From Filosporella fistucella (taxonomy: Eukaryota > Ascomycota > Leotiomycetes > Helotiales), in contig JAQJZZ010000002.1 of NCBI GenBank assembly GCA_030077755.1, positions 1,612,001-1,676,000 of the forward strand: a DNA stretch of 64,000 nucleotides, written 5' to 3'. Positions 32,461 through 43,949 of the stretch are shown one piece after another. The position numbers and the translations under genes are program-made. Position 1 is the first letter of the stretch. Each line of letters opens with the position of its first letter. The notes under the pieces are model-generated. The model worked only from the letters and a program-made list of their open reading frames with translations. It was not told the origin of the DNA and searched no databases.

Positions 32461-35400
32461 AGGGTTGTTTCTTTCGGGGTTCTGGCACGGAAATGGGTTT
32501 GCTGTTGCACGGTTACGAAGATAGCGATCACAACAATATGACGCATTCCACAAGGCATACTTTGAGATTTTATGAAGAGTGATATGATTGGGATGACCCG
32601 GAGATCGTCATAGGGATTTTACGGGGACAATGCAGATGAACTCGTCGAATCCTTGGTCGATTCCAGAATGCGCAGGAGCTTGAAAACTATTCCAAGTGTT
32701 GTGTTGCAGGTGCCATAGCCAGGAGGTATCAGAAGTGCAAGGGGGCAAAGCAGAATCTCCTAAACGGCCAGGGCAGTCCAGACCAACGTTTCTATCATCT
32801 TTCTTTCCTCCAGCCAATTTTGATTATGCCACTGGCAGGAATGTCCCCCTTCTCTTCCAGCTCTCCTCAACATGCCTCTAGCATCCAGCAACTGGTAGGG
32901 TTGCAGAGAGGCAGGTAGGTCTACTTATTTGCTTTTCCTTCTTCTTACCCCTCTCCTGACCTTCGGAGGGTCTTGTTTCGTCCAATTGTATGATCAGACG
33001 AATACCACCATCGTATCTGGCACCAGAAATGGTACGAAACGAATTGCAACTTTCTGGCTTCTTGTTCTTGTTCATTGCATGGGTAGGAGAAGCAGAGTTT
33101 CTTCACAGAGAGTACAGAGATCCACGTCTAATGGTGGAGAATAGAGGGGTTTTGGGCAGAATGGAACTGGGCAATGAGGAAGTTCAAGCCATCTGTTTGA
33201 CTTAACAGAGCAGGGAATAGATCCGAAGGGTATATGGTCGGCGAGGAACGAGAAAAAGGACAGAGACTTGCGGCTGGAACGAAGCAGGCGCTGCAGGTGT
33301 TAAAATTCAGATCCCATCTCCGCGGGCGTGGCTGCTAGGCTCTTCAAAAGGTGCTTCGCGACAAGCTGGATCTGGCATGAGGATGATGGCTTGTTCGCGT
33401 TCTATAGAGGCCATTCCTCTCGAATGAATACACACCTGACCCCTCATACTCTGTCTCTGATAATGTCTGTTTGATGTGGCTTCGCACCTGCATCGAGATT
33501 GCTCCGCCTGGTAACCAACCAACTCAAGTCTTCAATTGATTTACTTTCTTTTGTGGTTGCGCATTCATTCCACCTCACATTGACTGCGAAATCTACAGCT
33601 TCAACGCCTTACAGTACACATTCACAGACCTGCATGTCGTTGCCAAACCCACTCCTCATGACTACTGAAACAACACCAAGCATTAAACAAAGTATCGGTG
33701 GGTAAAGACAAAATCAGCACAATCTGACTCCCAAAACAAATTTATACAACACACAATCCAAGACCAGCCTCGTATCCCAATCCACCGTCTCACCTCGTGA
33801 ACACAATCGGCGATTTCCCCTCCATCTCTTCCTTCATCACACAAACCCGAAAAATACCATCCGATCACAAGCCTCAAAACATCCTACAACCCGAATAAAC
33901 CCCCTTCACACATCCCAAGATAACTTCCCCCCTATCCTCCGACCTTCCGACATATTTCCCCTCTCACCTCTCCGCATATCTATAAAAAATAGCATGTCCG
34001 AATCCTCGCATACGCCCAATTCCCCAACATCCACTGAGACGACCTCCGAAAAGCGATCAGACAATTGTTGCATTTCGCAATTCACGTCCGAAATAGTGCA
34101 TTTGCGCTTTTCGCTGCTCTGGAGTGTGAAGAGTAGTGAGTGTAACGTGTTAGAGGCAATTGGTGCTGAAGCCCGAGACAAGGAGATAGGCGTGAGAGTT
34201 CAGTGAGACAGAGTTGAGGCGTAAATGTATGCATTACACAATGCATAATAGAGACTTATAGATTTAAAACTTAGACTCGAGTTTTTCTGAATTGGAATCA
34301 CGTTATTGAAGATAAGGAAGAGAGTCGCAGTATCTGTATGTCTCTCCCTCTGTTTCTTGCCCAGTTTTTGGTTTGAGATTGAGCATGCGAACATGAGACG
34401 AATTGTAGTTAGGATAGTGTCTGAGACTTGACTTAAAACGTAACGTACAATATGATAAAAATGCAATTGAATATTAAAATACTAACTCTCACCCCCCTTT
34501 CCCAAGTCTCCCGTTCTAGAACCCCTCTCCATTCAGCACAAAGCTCCCCTTATGTAGCCTCATTTCCCCTCTTTTCGCCCCAATATTTCCCCAGAACACC
34601 ACCTCACGCGACAATAAAAACCAAGATAGTTTAGCAAGTGCTTCACTTCTTCAGCCCTTTAAACTTTCACATTCTAGACATACATCATCGTACGATTTCT
34701 ACATTCTTTTTCCAGGTTTTATCAGCATCTTTTAATCGTGCGATTACCAAGTGGCTGTCGAACATGTGGGGTCATCTGCTTGCTATCCACCATCGTCATT
34801 CTCCGTCTACAGGCCGGAACATAAGAGATCCGATGCCAAGAGGATTTAGACCCTTCTTTCAGAATCAAAATACCTACGCACGGCGAATGCCTTCTCTATA
34901 TTAATTCGGTCTCAGTAAATAGTCCGAGGATTCATTATTGGATGTGTTTAATTTCCCCTGATCCGAGGCCTTGGAGGCGGTCTGTTTGTCGGCTGAGAAT
35001 GACTGACTCGTTGAAGAACTGAGCTGGGTTTTCACCGCGTCGGCTCTACTGAAGTTTAAATACAAGACATTCTAAAGCACTGGAAGTTTTGGAATCTATT
35101 ATTGTCCGTAGTTCATTGCGTGGCTATGATGATGGTGTCGTATGGAATATTCTAGCTTCATTAATGTCTTTGATCAGTGGCGAAGGATTAAGTCTGGAGA
35201 TTGAAAGGGGTGTTTTGGGTTGTTGTTTTTGTCGATTTTTATATCCTTCCGCACTCGATGAGAAGTGCGTACGTATCTGGGGTGGATGACTTGATTGAAA
35301 TTGATCACAATGTGCAAACTTCAGACCGAGATCAATTGGAGTAAAAGATACGATTATAAAATCAAATGAACTCATGTCTTGAATTCATTAACATACATAA

Positions 35401-35519
35401 TGCCCATTATATTCATGCTGGTCAATTACATTCCCAGCGGCTACTCCTGAACTCCTCTTGGTTTCCTTATTACCTCCACTTATGCCTCCCATATCAATTT
35501 GAATCCATCAGTCTGGGTA
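32461..35519. other. Intergenic, 3 kb between convergent genes
   Basis: The 3' flanks of the uL14 gene (+) and the bHLH gene (-). Frames are short. One 70-codon frame at 33994-34206 (MSESSHTPNSPTSTETTSEK start) follows a TATAAAAAA run by about 10 nt, but I see no further support for it. Several A/T-rich and pyrimidine-rich patches (33700-34000, 34480-34700). No repeats or RNA genes recognised. Confidence 0.45.
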
Positions 35520-36303
35520 TCATGCACTCCCCTTCTCAACAGAAAGCAGGTGGTTCAAGACAGCTATCTGCTGCTTCAATTGCTCAACATCACTTTGCAA
35601 TTCTGTATTGTGCGTCTCTAGTTGTTCGAGCCGATCTTTAGCTCGTGATATGACTAGACATTTGGAAGGCTTTACGCTGTCTGCTTCTTGTTAGTACGTT
35701 CATCGTTGAAGAGAAAGATGTCATACCTTTAGCAGAGACGGAATCGAAGAGAACCTGTGCTAAAGCCTCAATCTTATCGTTCAGTCGGTCTCGATAAGCT
35801 CTCTCCACACAACTGTGATTTCGTTTGGCAAGTTGGCTAGGTTCAGACTTGGTCGTTGCCGTTGAAGGAGTATCAGGCGAGATTGTATCCGAAGAAGGAA
35901 GTATCTCTCGTTGCCACGACTTTCTTTTTCGACTACGTTCTGGACGAGATTTCGTTTCTGCTTCTGGCATGCGTGCCGGCGGCGAGGTAGAAGATTCAGG
36001 AGTCGAATATGAGTTTGGTATAGGCTCTTGATTGGTATAAGGAGTGAAGTAATCTTCCTTCACAAGAGGTAAGGAGAATCTTGGATTTCGTCGTGTCGAG
36101 TTGTTTTCATCGAAGGAAAATCTCTTTGAAGAGCTTTCACTGTAATCGGTATTCGGTGAAGTGATAGGAGTATCGAGCATATCTGTGTATGACCCCTCCC
36201 ACGGTGATACTTGATCTTGCGTGGCTCGGATGGTGTATTGCAAGATTGAATGCTGTTCCCATTCTGTTGAAGGCATTCCCCAGCTTTCAGAACTGTTGTA
36301 CAT
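35520..36303 (-). CDS. bHLH-zip transcription factor, class B (predicted CACGTG binder)
   Basis: Exons 36303-35727 and 35680-35520 (46-nt intron) give 245 aa. The N-terminal 150 residues are Ser/Thr/Pro/Glu-rich, as in fungal activation domains, with a basic KSRPERSRKRKSWQ patch. The basic region and first helix are KRNHSCVERAYRDRLNDKIE. Its His, Glu and Arg fall at positions 5, 9 and 13, the class-B signature that reads CACGTG. The loop is completed by the splice (SVSAKDSVKPSKCLV) and helix 2 is ISRAKDRLEQLE. A leucine-zipper-like heptad extension follows (LEQLETHNTELQSDVEQLKQ, then IAVLNHLL). The protein should dimerise and bind DNA in the nucleus. No close named orthologue can be assigned from sequence alone. 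The next genes in the direction of its promoter are the secreted oxidases from 38.7 kb. Confidence 0.88.
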
Positions 36304-37700
36304 CTTTCCTTGATGATGAGAATACCTGACCCGACAAAGATGAGAGGCGTCGAGAATCTTCTGCGGGCTACCCTTGGCTAATGTATGATTCGTTCTTGAA
36401 CCTTAAGAAATAAGATTTCGTTCCAGATCCGTAACTATTCACCTGAAAACAGCAACTTTGCCCTATATACCAAGCTTCGTGGCTCTGAATACGCAAAGTA
36501 CAGGCACGCCCGATAGATCGTCCCTTGGCAGTTCATCCATGCTTTCCTCAAACTTTGGCACGACAGCTCGTCCGTGTTCTCGGCTTGAAAATTGGGCTTG
36601 CGAATCGTTCAGGAACCTGGAGAAGCCCACGAATATTCATTGCCAAGAGACGCAGGTCTCATTACACTGAGATCACAAATCACTAAAACGAGGTATAGCT
36701 ACCAAAGCAGATAAGAGGCTTCTCCATCCGAAGTTGTGCTGAGGCCCGAAGTCTCTTGGCGGTATCTAATCATTGGACTTCTTTTGATCAGATACCAACG
36801 ACGATTTGCTACTTGCATAAATTGCAAGGCCTTTCCTGGTGCCTTCGGCTGTTAGTTGGTGCCACGGCAGATGCACAGCTGGATTTGGATAAAGCGCTTC
36901 GGACACGGGATGGGTGGCTTTGAAGTATGAATGTGTCCAATTATATAACCTAGGTGACACGTCGAAAACAGTGCGGGCCATCAAAACGGGATTGACCCAA
37001 GGAAGAGAGCTAGAACGAGGCATTGAAAGCCTCGAAAGCCTACTTGTCCTCGGGCAGTTTACTCCAAGAGCTCGTACTTTCTACAAGCCTGGACCCTGAC
37101 CGTCCATGGTAAGCGTTGATGGTTTTCAGCTGAGCCTCCACATTCCTCCCACACCCTTATCCCGACTAAGCCATAACTTAACCTTAACTGCAATCAGTTC
37201 GACCCAGATTCAAGCCGATCCCCGCTTTCCGGGACGACAAAATATTATTGAGCTTTGAGCTTGTTTGGAGATCTCTCGAAGATTGGGATCTTGGGTCGGG
37301 AACTATGTCACAATTGGATCATGAGCTAGACGGCAATGTCTGACTCTAGATTTTCGACCCTTCTGACGCATTTTGTTTCCTTCGAGGGACGGGAAAATCT
37401 GCTGACCTTTCTCCGAAGATGTGGTGTTCAAGGCTCTAGATGTGCATGGTGGTAAGCTAGGTTCGGTGTTGAAGAGCGAGATTTGCTGAATGCCAGCGAA
37501 ATATACCAAGACATGTCTTAACACCTATTTTTTGTGCTGTGGCGGTGACCCACTTTTCTGACCAATGGAAAAGAGCCATGAAACGCTCGAAAATCGCACG
37601 CACCGACGACATAGACTTTTCATTTACACACATTGTCAAAGGGCAACCTAAGCACAGTCAAGTGCAATTACATTTGTCTCTCTTGTTAATAATCTAAACA
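36304..37700. other. Intergenic, promoter side of the bHLH gene
   Basis: About 1.4 kb without a recognisable gene; frames are short and unrelated to known motifs. Contains the bHLH promoter next to 36303. Confidence 0.4.
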
Positions 37701-37929
37701 GAGCATCCCTTTCATCTTCTTTACGTGTAGCTTACACCTATTAATAGTCTCAAAAATCCTCCCCTTGTTGGCAATGGGGGTTTGCAGGATCGGACAGCCG
37801 GCCGGTGAGAACACCCCGCCTCTCTGGTCAGCCTTCACCACATAGGGAAAAGCAATTACCAATGCTTTCAACGACTGCAAGCCTTCTCTTCAAACTTGCA
37901 GACCTGTATTACTATTGGTTTTGAAACGT

Positions 37930-38390
37930 ATGATTATGCAGCCTAACTTGATGGAGCATTTACCTTTGAGTTCTCGAGCTTGTCTCCCACAATCTCGGCC
38001 GCTTGCCACTCGAGGATGCCCATCCTTGTGGCGCTAGAGGCGTCAAAATCACTGCATTCAGCTCTAATTCTATTCGAAAAGATCTCAATGGACATTGAGT
38101 CATTTCTGCTGACCGCTGTGTTCCCTCCTTCAAGTGCAGTGAGACATGCATCTTACAGTATTGATGTATATTTCAACAAATCAACCACTTTCTCTACCAT
38201 GTCAGCCCTTTCAGACACAGCCAGTCTAGAGGATTTCACTAAATGTAAGGCTGAGCTATACCTAAGCTTCTCGTATGGTTCGTCCTCGGGGCCTCTATTT
38301 TCCAGGATATGGAGCGATCATGGGTTGAACATTCTCGTGATGATTATTACATCAAGCCCAAAGACAACGCACGGCACATTATCAGTCTAG
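37930..38390 (-). pseudogene. Coding-like relic of an unrecognised gene
   Basis: The minus strand reads NVPCVVFGLDVIIITRMFNP, a TGA at about 38316-38318, then SLHILENRGPEDEPYEKLRY and ERADMVEKVVDLLKYTSIL. A GTAAGA donor follows, a 48-nt intron ends GTCAG, and the frame continues RNDSMSIEIFSNRIRAECSD through RMGILEWQAAEIVGDKLENS to a second good donor at about 37970. The two spliced parts join in frame, which supports real coding ancestry. A TAG at about 38372-38374 and the TGA interrupt the upstream part, and no start or clean continuation is found. The family is unknown. It lies upstream of the Fet3-like gene on the opposite strand. Confidence 0.35.
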
Positions 38391-38724
38391 TGTCGAAACT
38401 TGCAGGGCACTCTGTGATGGTTATTGGGAATTCTTAGTGCGGCTGTGCCTGAGAGGAACGCCCAGAAATATCTTTCATCAGGAGTGCCCTAATGATCGGA
38501 CGAAGGACCGATACATGCAGACTTTGTTCCTGATCTCTGCTGATGGATTGGCCCAGAAATGAGATGGTATGGGGCTCACTCTTACTCTTCCTCTCGGAAG
38601 ACACCGTCCACATGGAAATGTGATGTGCATCGGAATATATATATATTCTCTCTCATTCCTTCGCATTGCCAAGTTACGTTTCTACAGGTTATTCTTTGCT
38701 TGTCAGAAGCTTATATTAATCAAG

Positions 38725-40684
38725 ATGTTTCCTGTTGTCCCGCTCCTTCTTTTGGCTCTTTTGCCAAGTGTATTCGGCCACATTGCCACATATAATTGGG
38801 AGGTTACTTGGGTTAATGCCAATCCAGACGGCTTCCCTCGGCCTGTGATCGGCATCAATGGCCAATGGCCTTGTCCTCCAATTGAGGTAAGCAGCTTGGG
38901 TTAGAGATATGAAATATACTCACGTGATTAGGTCAACAAAGGTGATCGAGTGATCATTAACTTGTCGAATAAACTTGGCAATGAGACTACATCATTGCAT
39001 TTCCATGGGCTATTCCAGACTGGTACCAATGCTATGGATGGACCAGTTGGAATTACACAATGTCCAATTATGCCAGGTCAGACATTGAAATATGACTTCG
39101 TGGTAAGTTTCCTTCCGGGTTTGTTGGTTACAAGCATTGAATTTTGTATAGGTCAATCAAGTCGGATCATTTTGGTATCATGCACACAATGGTGGATCAT
39201 ACATGGACGGTCTAAGAGGTCCTTTCATCATCCGGGATCCATCTCCACCATTCACGTATGATGAGGAGGTTACCTTGACTGTCTCCGACTGGTACCACGA
39301 TCAAGCTCCTGGTCTCGTCAACTTCTTTCAATCCCAGGCCAATGAACAACAAAATGGCGGAGCAGAGCCTATTCCCAACACAGCTCTCATCCAGGATACC
39401 CAAAATGCGAAAATTGTTGTTAAACCCAGAAAGACTTACCTCTTCCATATCATCAACATGGGTGGCTTTGTTGGCTCGTATCTTAAGATTGACGGTCACA
39501 AGATGAAGATTGTTGAGATTGATGGTATCTATACTGAACCCAAACAAGTCGACGAAATTTACCTCACTGTTGCCCAGCGTTACAGCGTTTTGATCGAGAC
39601 CAAAGACAACCAGGACAAGAACTTTCTCATCTCAAGCCGTCTGGATACTGAGATGTTTGATTCGGTACCTGATTGGGCAAAGCCGGATGTCTATGGATTT
39701 TTGATGTACAGCGACAAGAAGCCACTTCCTGAAGTGAAGCCCATCGCCGATTTCACGGTAGTTGACGACATTACTCTGACACCTCGTGATCGTCAACCAG
39801 CTTATGAAAAGGTTGATCATCAAATCATAATGGACATGGATTTCGAAGAAGACCTGGGTGTCAATAGGTAAGTACCATGTTCTTTTTCAATGCCATCTAA
39901 CCAAAGACAGGGCCACCATAAATAAGGTCAGTTTCGTTGGACAAAAAGTACCTACATTGTACACTGTCCTTTCGGCACCAAAGAATCTCGTCTCCAATCC
40001 GGTCATCTATGGCCAGATCAATCCCTTCGTACTCAAATACGGGGACGTCGTTGAAATTGTCTTGAAAAATGCAGATGGTGGTCACCACCCCTGGCAGTAA
40101 GCATCCATATCCAGTTACCACGTACAGTACTAACTTCGTATAGCATGCATGGTATTTACCAAACTTTTGAAATCCGCGCCACATACTAACATTTATAGGC
40201 CACGCGTTCCAAGTCATAGCTCGTTCCGCAGCAGATACTCCATACGATCCTAAAGCCATCAAAGTCCCTCGTTATCCCATGCGTCGCGATACCATACAGG
40301 TAAAAGCAGGTGGTTACACCGTGCTTCGCTTCAAAGCCGATAACCCAGGCGTTTTCCTCTTCCATTGCCATATCGAATGGCACGTTGAAGCAGGTCTTGT
40401 AGCGACTCTCATCGAAGCACCTGAGAAGTTGCAAGAGCAGAGTATCCCGCATGATCATTACAAACTCTGTCAAGCGCAGAATATCCCTACAAAGGGTAAT
40501 GCGGCGGGGAATACAAAGAACTTTTTAGATTTGACGGGAGCGAATACAAAGTTTGATACCGATAATTGGGGGTGAGCTTTCCTGTTCTTGGATCACTGAA
40601 GAATATAACTAACAAATCATCAGAGCACTTGTCACAAAACCATCCAAGATGATCCGCAGAATCGCAAAGGCGTTTACGGCATAA
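38725..40684 (+). CDS. Fet3-like multicopper oxidase (ferroxidase/laccase family), apparently secreted
   Basis: Seven exons (38725-38886, 38932-39102, 39152-39867, 39911-40096, 40144-40151, 40199-40571, 40624-40684) give 558 aa. A signal peptide ([18 protein letters not shown]) precedes three cupredoxin domains. Copper motifs: SLHFHGLFQ (His77, His79), WYHAHNGG (His121, His123), HHPWHMHGHAF (His409-416) and [12 protein letters not shown] (470-481, with Leu481 at the T1 axial position). The sequence follows yeast Fet3: [35 protein letters not shown], and GAEPIPN, whose Glu183 matches the Fet3 Glu185 that guides iron. [10 protein letters not shown] is likewise in place. This favours ferroxidase activity, though laccase-like oxidation is possible. 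Unlike Fet3, it ends soon after the last domain ([15 protein letters not shown]) with no membrane anchor, and no Ftr1 permease gene is beside it. The fifth exon is only 8 nt. Confidence 0.92.
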
Positions 40685-41771
40685 AGATCTACATCACATC
40701 TTCGTTTTATGATTTCGACATCACAAACACGCTTATGATTTTATTTACGCTATAATGCGATGATACCATTAGTCTGCATGGGGGAGTTCAATTCAATGTC
40801 TGCACCTTGTTTCTAGCAAAGGAGTTGGAAAGGTTTATGAAAATCAAGGTATATCTAATTTGAGATTGTAAATGGTGATGAAGTAATTGTAATGCTATTT
40901 GGCTAATGCATAATGGAATTGAGATGTAAAAATTCATCAGTATTCTACTGTTTATTCATGCATGTTGTGCAAGCTTGCTAAAGTGCCGTGCTGAAGTGCC
41001 GCCTGAAAAGTGTTGTAGAGCCTGGAAATACAGCACCCTCCTCGAAATGCAGGCCATAATCGCTGTATTTCCAGAGTACCGAGGGTACCCTAGAGCCCCG
41101 CTGCACGCGAGCCTCCCGTCCCGCCCACACTTCAGCGTACCCAGCCCTCAGCTCCAGGGCACACGCACTGGCCACCTTCCCCACCGGAGGGTATCATCGC
41201 TCATGCAACAGCTTCATCCGCGCGAATTAATCAGCTTCCGCTAACAAACCATAGCCTCTACCTGAAAGTACCCTAGCTTTACAGCATCGAGGCCCGAGTC
41301 TTTTTTTGGGGATAGGGTAAAATAGCGATTTGATGCGAGAGCGGGCCAGGTACGAATTCTCGAGGTAAGTGTGGTCTAGATCTATGGGATGAGGCTGGAT
41401 AGCTGGTTAGGAGTTTTGTAGAGGGTAGTAAAATTTATCAAAGGTGGAAGTTGGGCTGAGCGAATAGGGCTAGATGGATGGTGTCAGCATTTGGGAGTGA
41501 TGTTGGTTCAATTGGTCAACCTGCTCACGTGAGCCTTTTCACTGTCCATAGATTTGACTCTTAACAACCACTGACGAGAACCCGGGAATGGTATTGCAAA
41601 AGAATCTCAATATTGCAGATATTAATTTCCACTGTCATAGTAATGGATGCAGCGCAGCGGTCTTATTTGAAAAATTACAAGCTTATTTAACATTATCCAG
41701 ACTAGAAGTTAAACCACTATATCATAAACGTCGTATCTCGTTACCAATCTACAAACCCCCTCTCCTCAAAA
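40685..41771. other. Convergent intergenic region with GC-rich inverted repeat
   Basis: The 3' ends of both oxidase genes face each other here. A GC-rich patch at about 40980-41240 contains the inverted repeat CTGGAAATACAGC (41022-41034) / GCTGTATTTCCAG (41062-41074). A palindromic GCTCACGTGAGC lies at 41523-41534. No gene is seen. Confidence 0.5.
41022..41074. repeat. Perfect 13-bp inverted repeat between convergent oxidase genes
   Basis: Arms CTGGAAATACAGC and GCTGTATTTCCAG with a 27-nt spacer. A hairpin of this size in a convergent 3' region could end transcription or be the trace of a small mobile element. Confidence 0.55.
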
Positions 41772-43949
41772 TCAACCGCTCTTCCCTTTCCCACTATTAC
41801 TACTCGTAGTAGCCGCCTTGGCAGTCGTCTTCAATGTCGTCGGAGCAGGCGTAGCAGTAGGAGTATTGGCATAATAGCTCACTAGCGCCTCTTCCACCTT
41901 CTTAGAATCAGGATACGCATTTAATTCTTGGAACACCTTCAACACATTCGGGATATCTGCTAGATATTCTGCAGTACCTTGTGCGAATTTGAGGGAAGAG
42001 AGAGGTTTGGAGCGGAAAGCAGGTGTCATGGGGTCGATGAATGAGACGGTTTGGGGGTACCCGTAGGATGAGAGATCGACTTGGGAGACGTTGAAGGCGG
42101 CCATCATGTCGTGGTCTTCGTGTACTAGGTTGTGGCAGTGAAACATGTAGATTCCGGACCAGGGGGCGAAGTTGGCGATTAATTCCACACGTTCTGGATA
42201 TCTTAGTGAGTGTCATGATAGAAATATTGGCAACCATACCGTTCATTCCGAGGTAGACTACATCTTTGAGAGCTGCTGCCTCGTATGCTTCTACTGCGCC
42301 GCGACCACCGCTACGTTTGACAACTTGAAAATCGATGAGATGGATGTGGATTGGATGGCTCCAGCCTAGATAACAGTTAGCTTTGTATATGATTCAGGTG
42401 GGAGACTTGCCTCCAGAATTATTGATCAATTCCCATCTTTGAACCCTCCCTTGCTTTGGGAATGCGATGATTCGGTTGGGAACATCCTCAAATCCGACTC
42501 CATTGATCAACCATTGGCCATTCTTTCTCTCGAATGTGAAGCTATAATCGATGTTTGGGTGGGCTTCTGGAGTGTTCAATGTGGCCAGACTAGAAGGTAT
42601 ATTTCCGTTTCCATCGCTATTCGAAACCGATTGACCAACAACAAACCGGATGACACGATCAGTAGCTGGATAATCAGGATTGGTCTGGAAGGCACGCTCA
42701 TTCATCAGAGTCAGATTTTGGCCTTTATATTTGTCGAAGTCGATAACAATCTCGTAACGCTCGGCCATTGCAATCACGAGCGAAGTGGTAGAGACGGACG
42801 AGCTGAGGTAACCAGCATCGGCTCCAACGACGGTGAATGGGATGCGGACAGATGGAGCAGTATCGGCTACGAGATACAACTTGAAGGTTCGAGAGATGGA
42901 GGCATCGAGAAGACGGAATTTATATTTTCGAGGTTCGACGTTCAGGTATGGCCAAGGTTGTGCGTTGACCTGAAATATTAGATACGTTTGACTATTGTTG
43001 GAGGGTTAACTTACTGTAATGACATCTCCGTAAAGACTGACACGCTCATTTTCAGGCGAGACGAGTTTTCCATTCGATTGGAATTGTTTCCCTGCAAGCA
43101 TGAGAGGAACATCGTAGTCACCGCTTGGTAGTTTAAGGTTTGCATCAGTCTCTGGGTCATCGAGGATCTATCTGTCGTCAGTAAAGGTTCATTCGTTCAA
43201 TATTGTACTCACATAGAATCCAGCTTGTCCAAAGTATGCATTTACTGCAGTAATGCTAAGAGAATGATCATGATACCAGAGAGTACGCATAGGTTGGGCA
43301 TTCTGGAATGAGTTAGAGTGCGATCAACGACAGCAAAAACGGCTACTGTGAAAGGAAGTGAAGGGGACAAGCAGCAATAGGATGAAAATATTGTCACCTA
43401 CTGGGTAGTAATAGTCTTTGTATTCACCTATGAATGTGAGCATTGAGTCATCCAATTTTGCTGAAGATTTTGAGCTTACCTGGATATGTTCTATCCTCTG
43501 CCCATCCATCGAACGGTGTCCGAGAATAACTTCCGTGGAGATGGATAGATGATGGGCGGTCATACTTGTTGATGAACCTCACAACTGCCTCACGACCTTT
43601 GGTCATATGGAAGGTTGGTCCTGGTGCAATTCCATTGTATCCAACATAAGAAGTTGTATTGAGACCTGGATATGTTTGTTTCTCGAACGGAAGAATATTG
43701 ATCTCATAATAATCAATAGTTGCTCCAGATGGTCCAGTATAGCTTGTGAGAGGTGTAGCTATGGGTGGGATAGGGAGTGGATTTTGAAATATCTGTTTGT
43801 ATCTGAGACAGACAGTTAGTATTGTAGCTGAAGACCCTCACAAGTTGAGAGCATTAGAGAACTTACTCAGGACTGAGCCAGGGATCTACTCCAGCCAGAA
43901 CTGGGCTCATCAACGCCAAAGCCAACAAGCTGAATGCCGAAGCGCTCAT
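41772..43949 (-). CDS. Bilirubin-oxidase-like multicopper oxidase, secreted
   Basis: Eight exons (43949-43867, 43802-43480, 43427-43402, 43302-43213, 43167-43015, 42969-42411, 42365-42240, 42193-41772) give 593 aa. A signal peptide (MSASAFSLLALALMSPVLAG) is followed by the cupredoxin fold. Copper motifs: SSIHLHGSYS, TLWYHDHSLS, WSHPIHIHLIDF (His415-420) and MFHCHNLVHEDHDMMAAFNV (Cys473, with Met483 as T1 axial ligand). The HCHNLVHEDHDMM signature is that of fungal bilirubin oxidases (the Myrothecium type), which oxidise bilirubin, phenols and related compounds with oxygen. The C-terminal tail is Thr/Ala/Ser-rich (TTLKTTAKAATTSSNSGKGK), probably glycosylated. The intron just before GWSHPIHIH has a GC donor (GAG then GCAAGT) and ends TCTAG. 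The gene is convergent with the Fet3-like gene and lies in the secreted oxidase run. Confidence 0.92.

Noticed and set aside
33994..34206. 70-codon frame after a TATAAAA-like run
   Set aside because: The TATA-like run is too close to the ATG and the frame has no homologous motif; not enough to call a gene.
37980..38390. 136-codon plus-strand frame
   Set aside because: The opposite strand carries the more convincing, splice-joined coding signal; this frame is its shadow and has no motifs.
42439..42981. 180-codon plus-strand frame
   Set aside because: Shadow of the bilirubin-oxidase-like exon on the minus strand.
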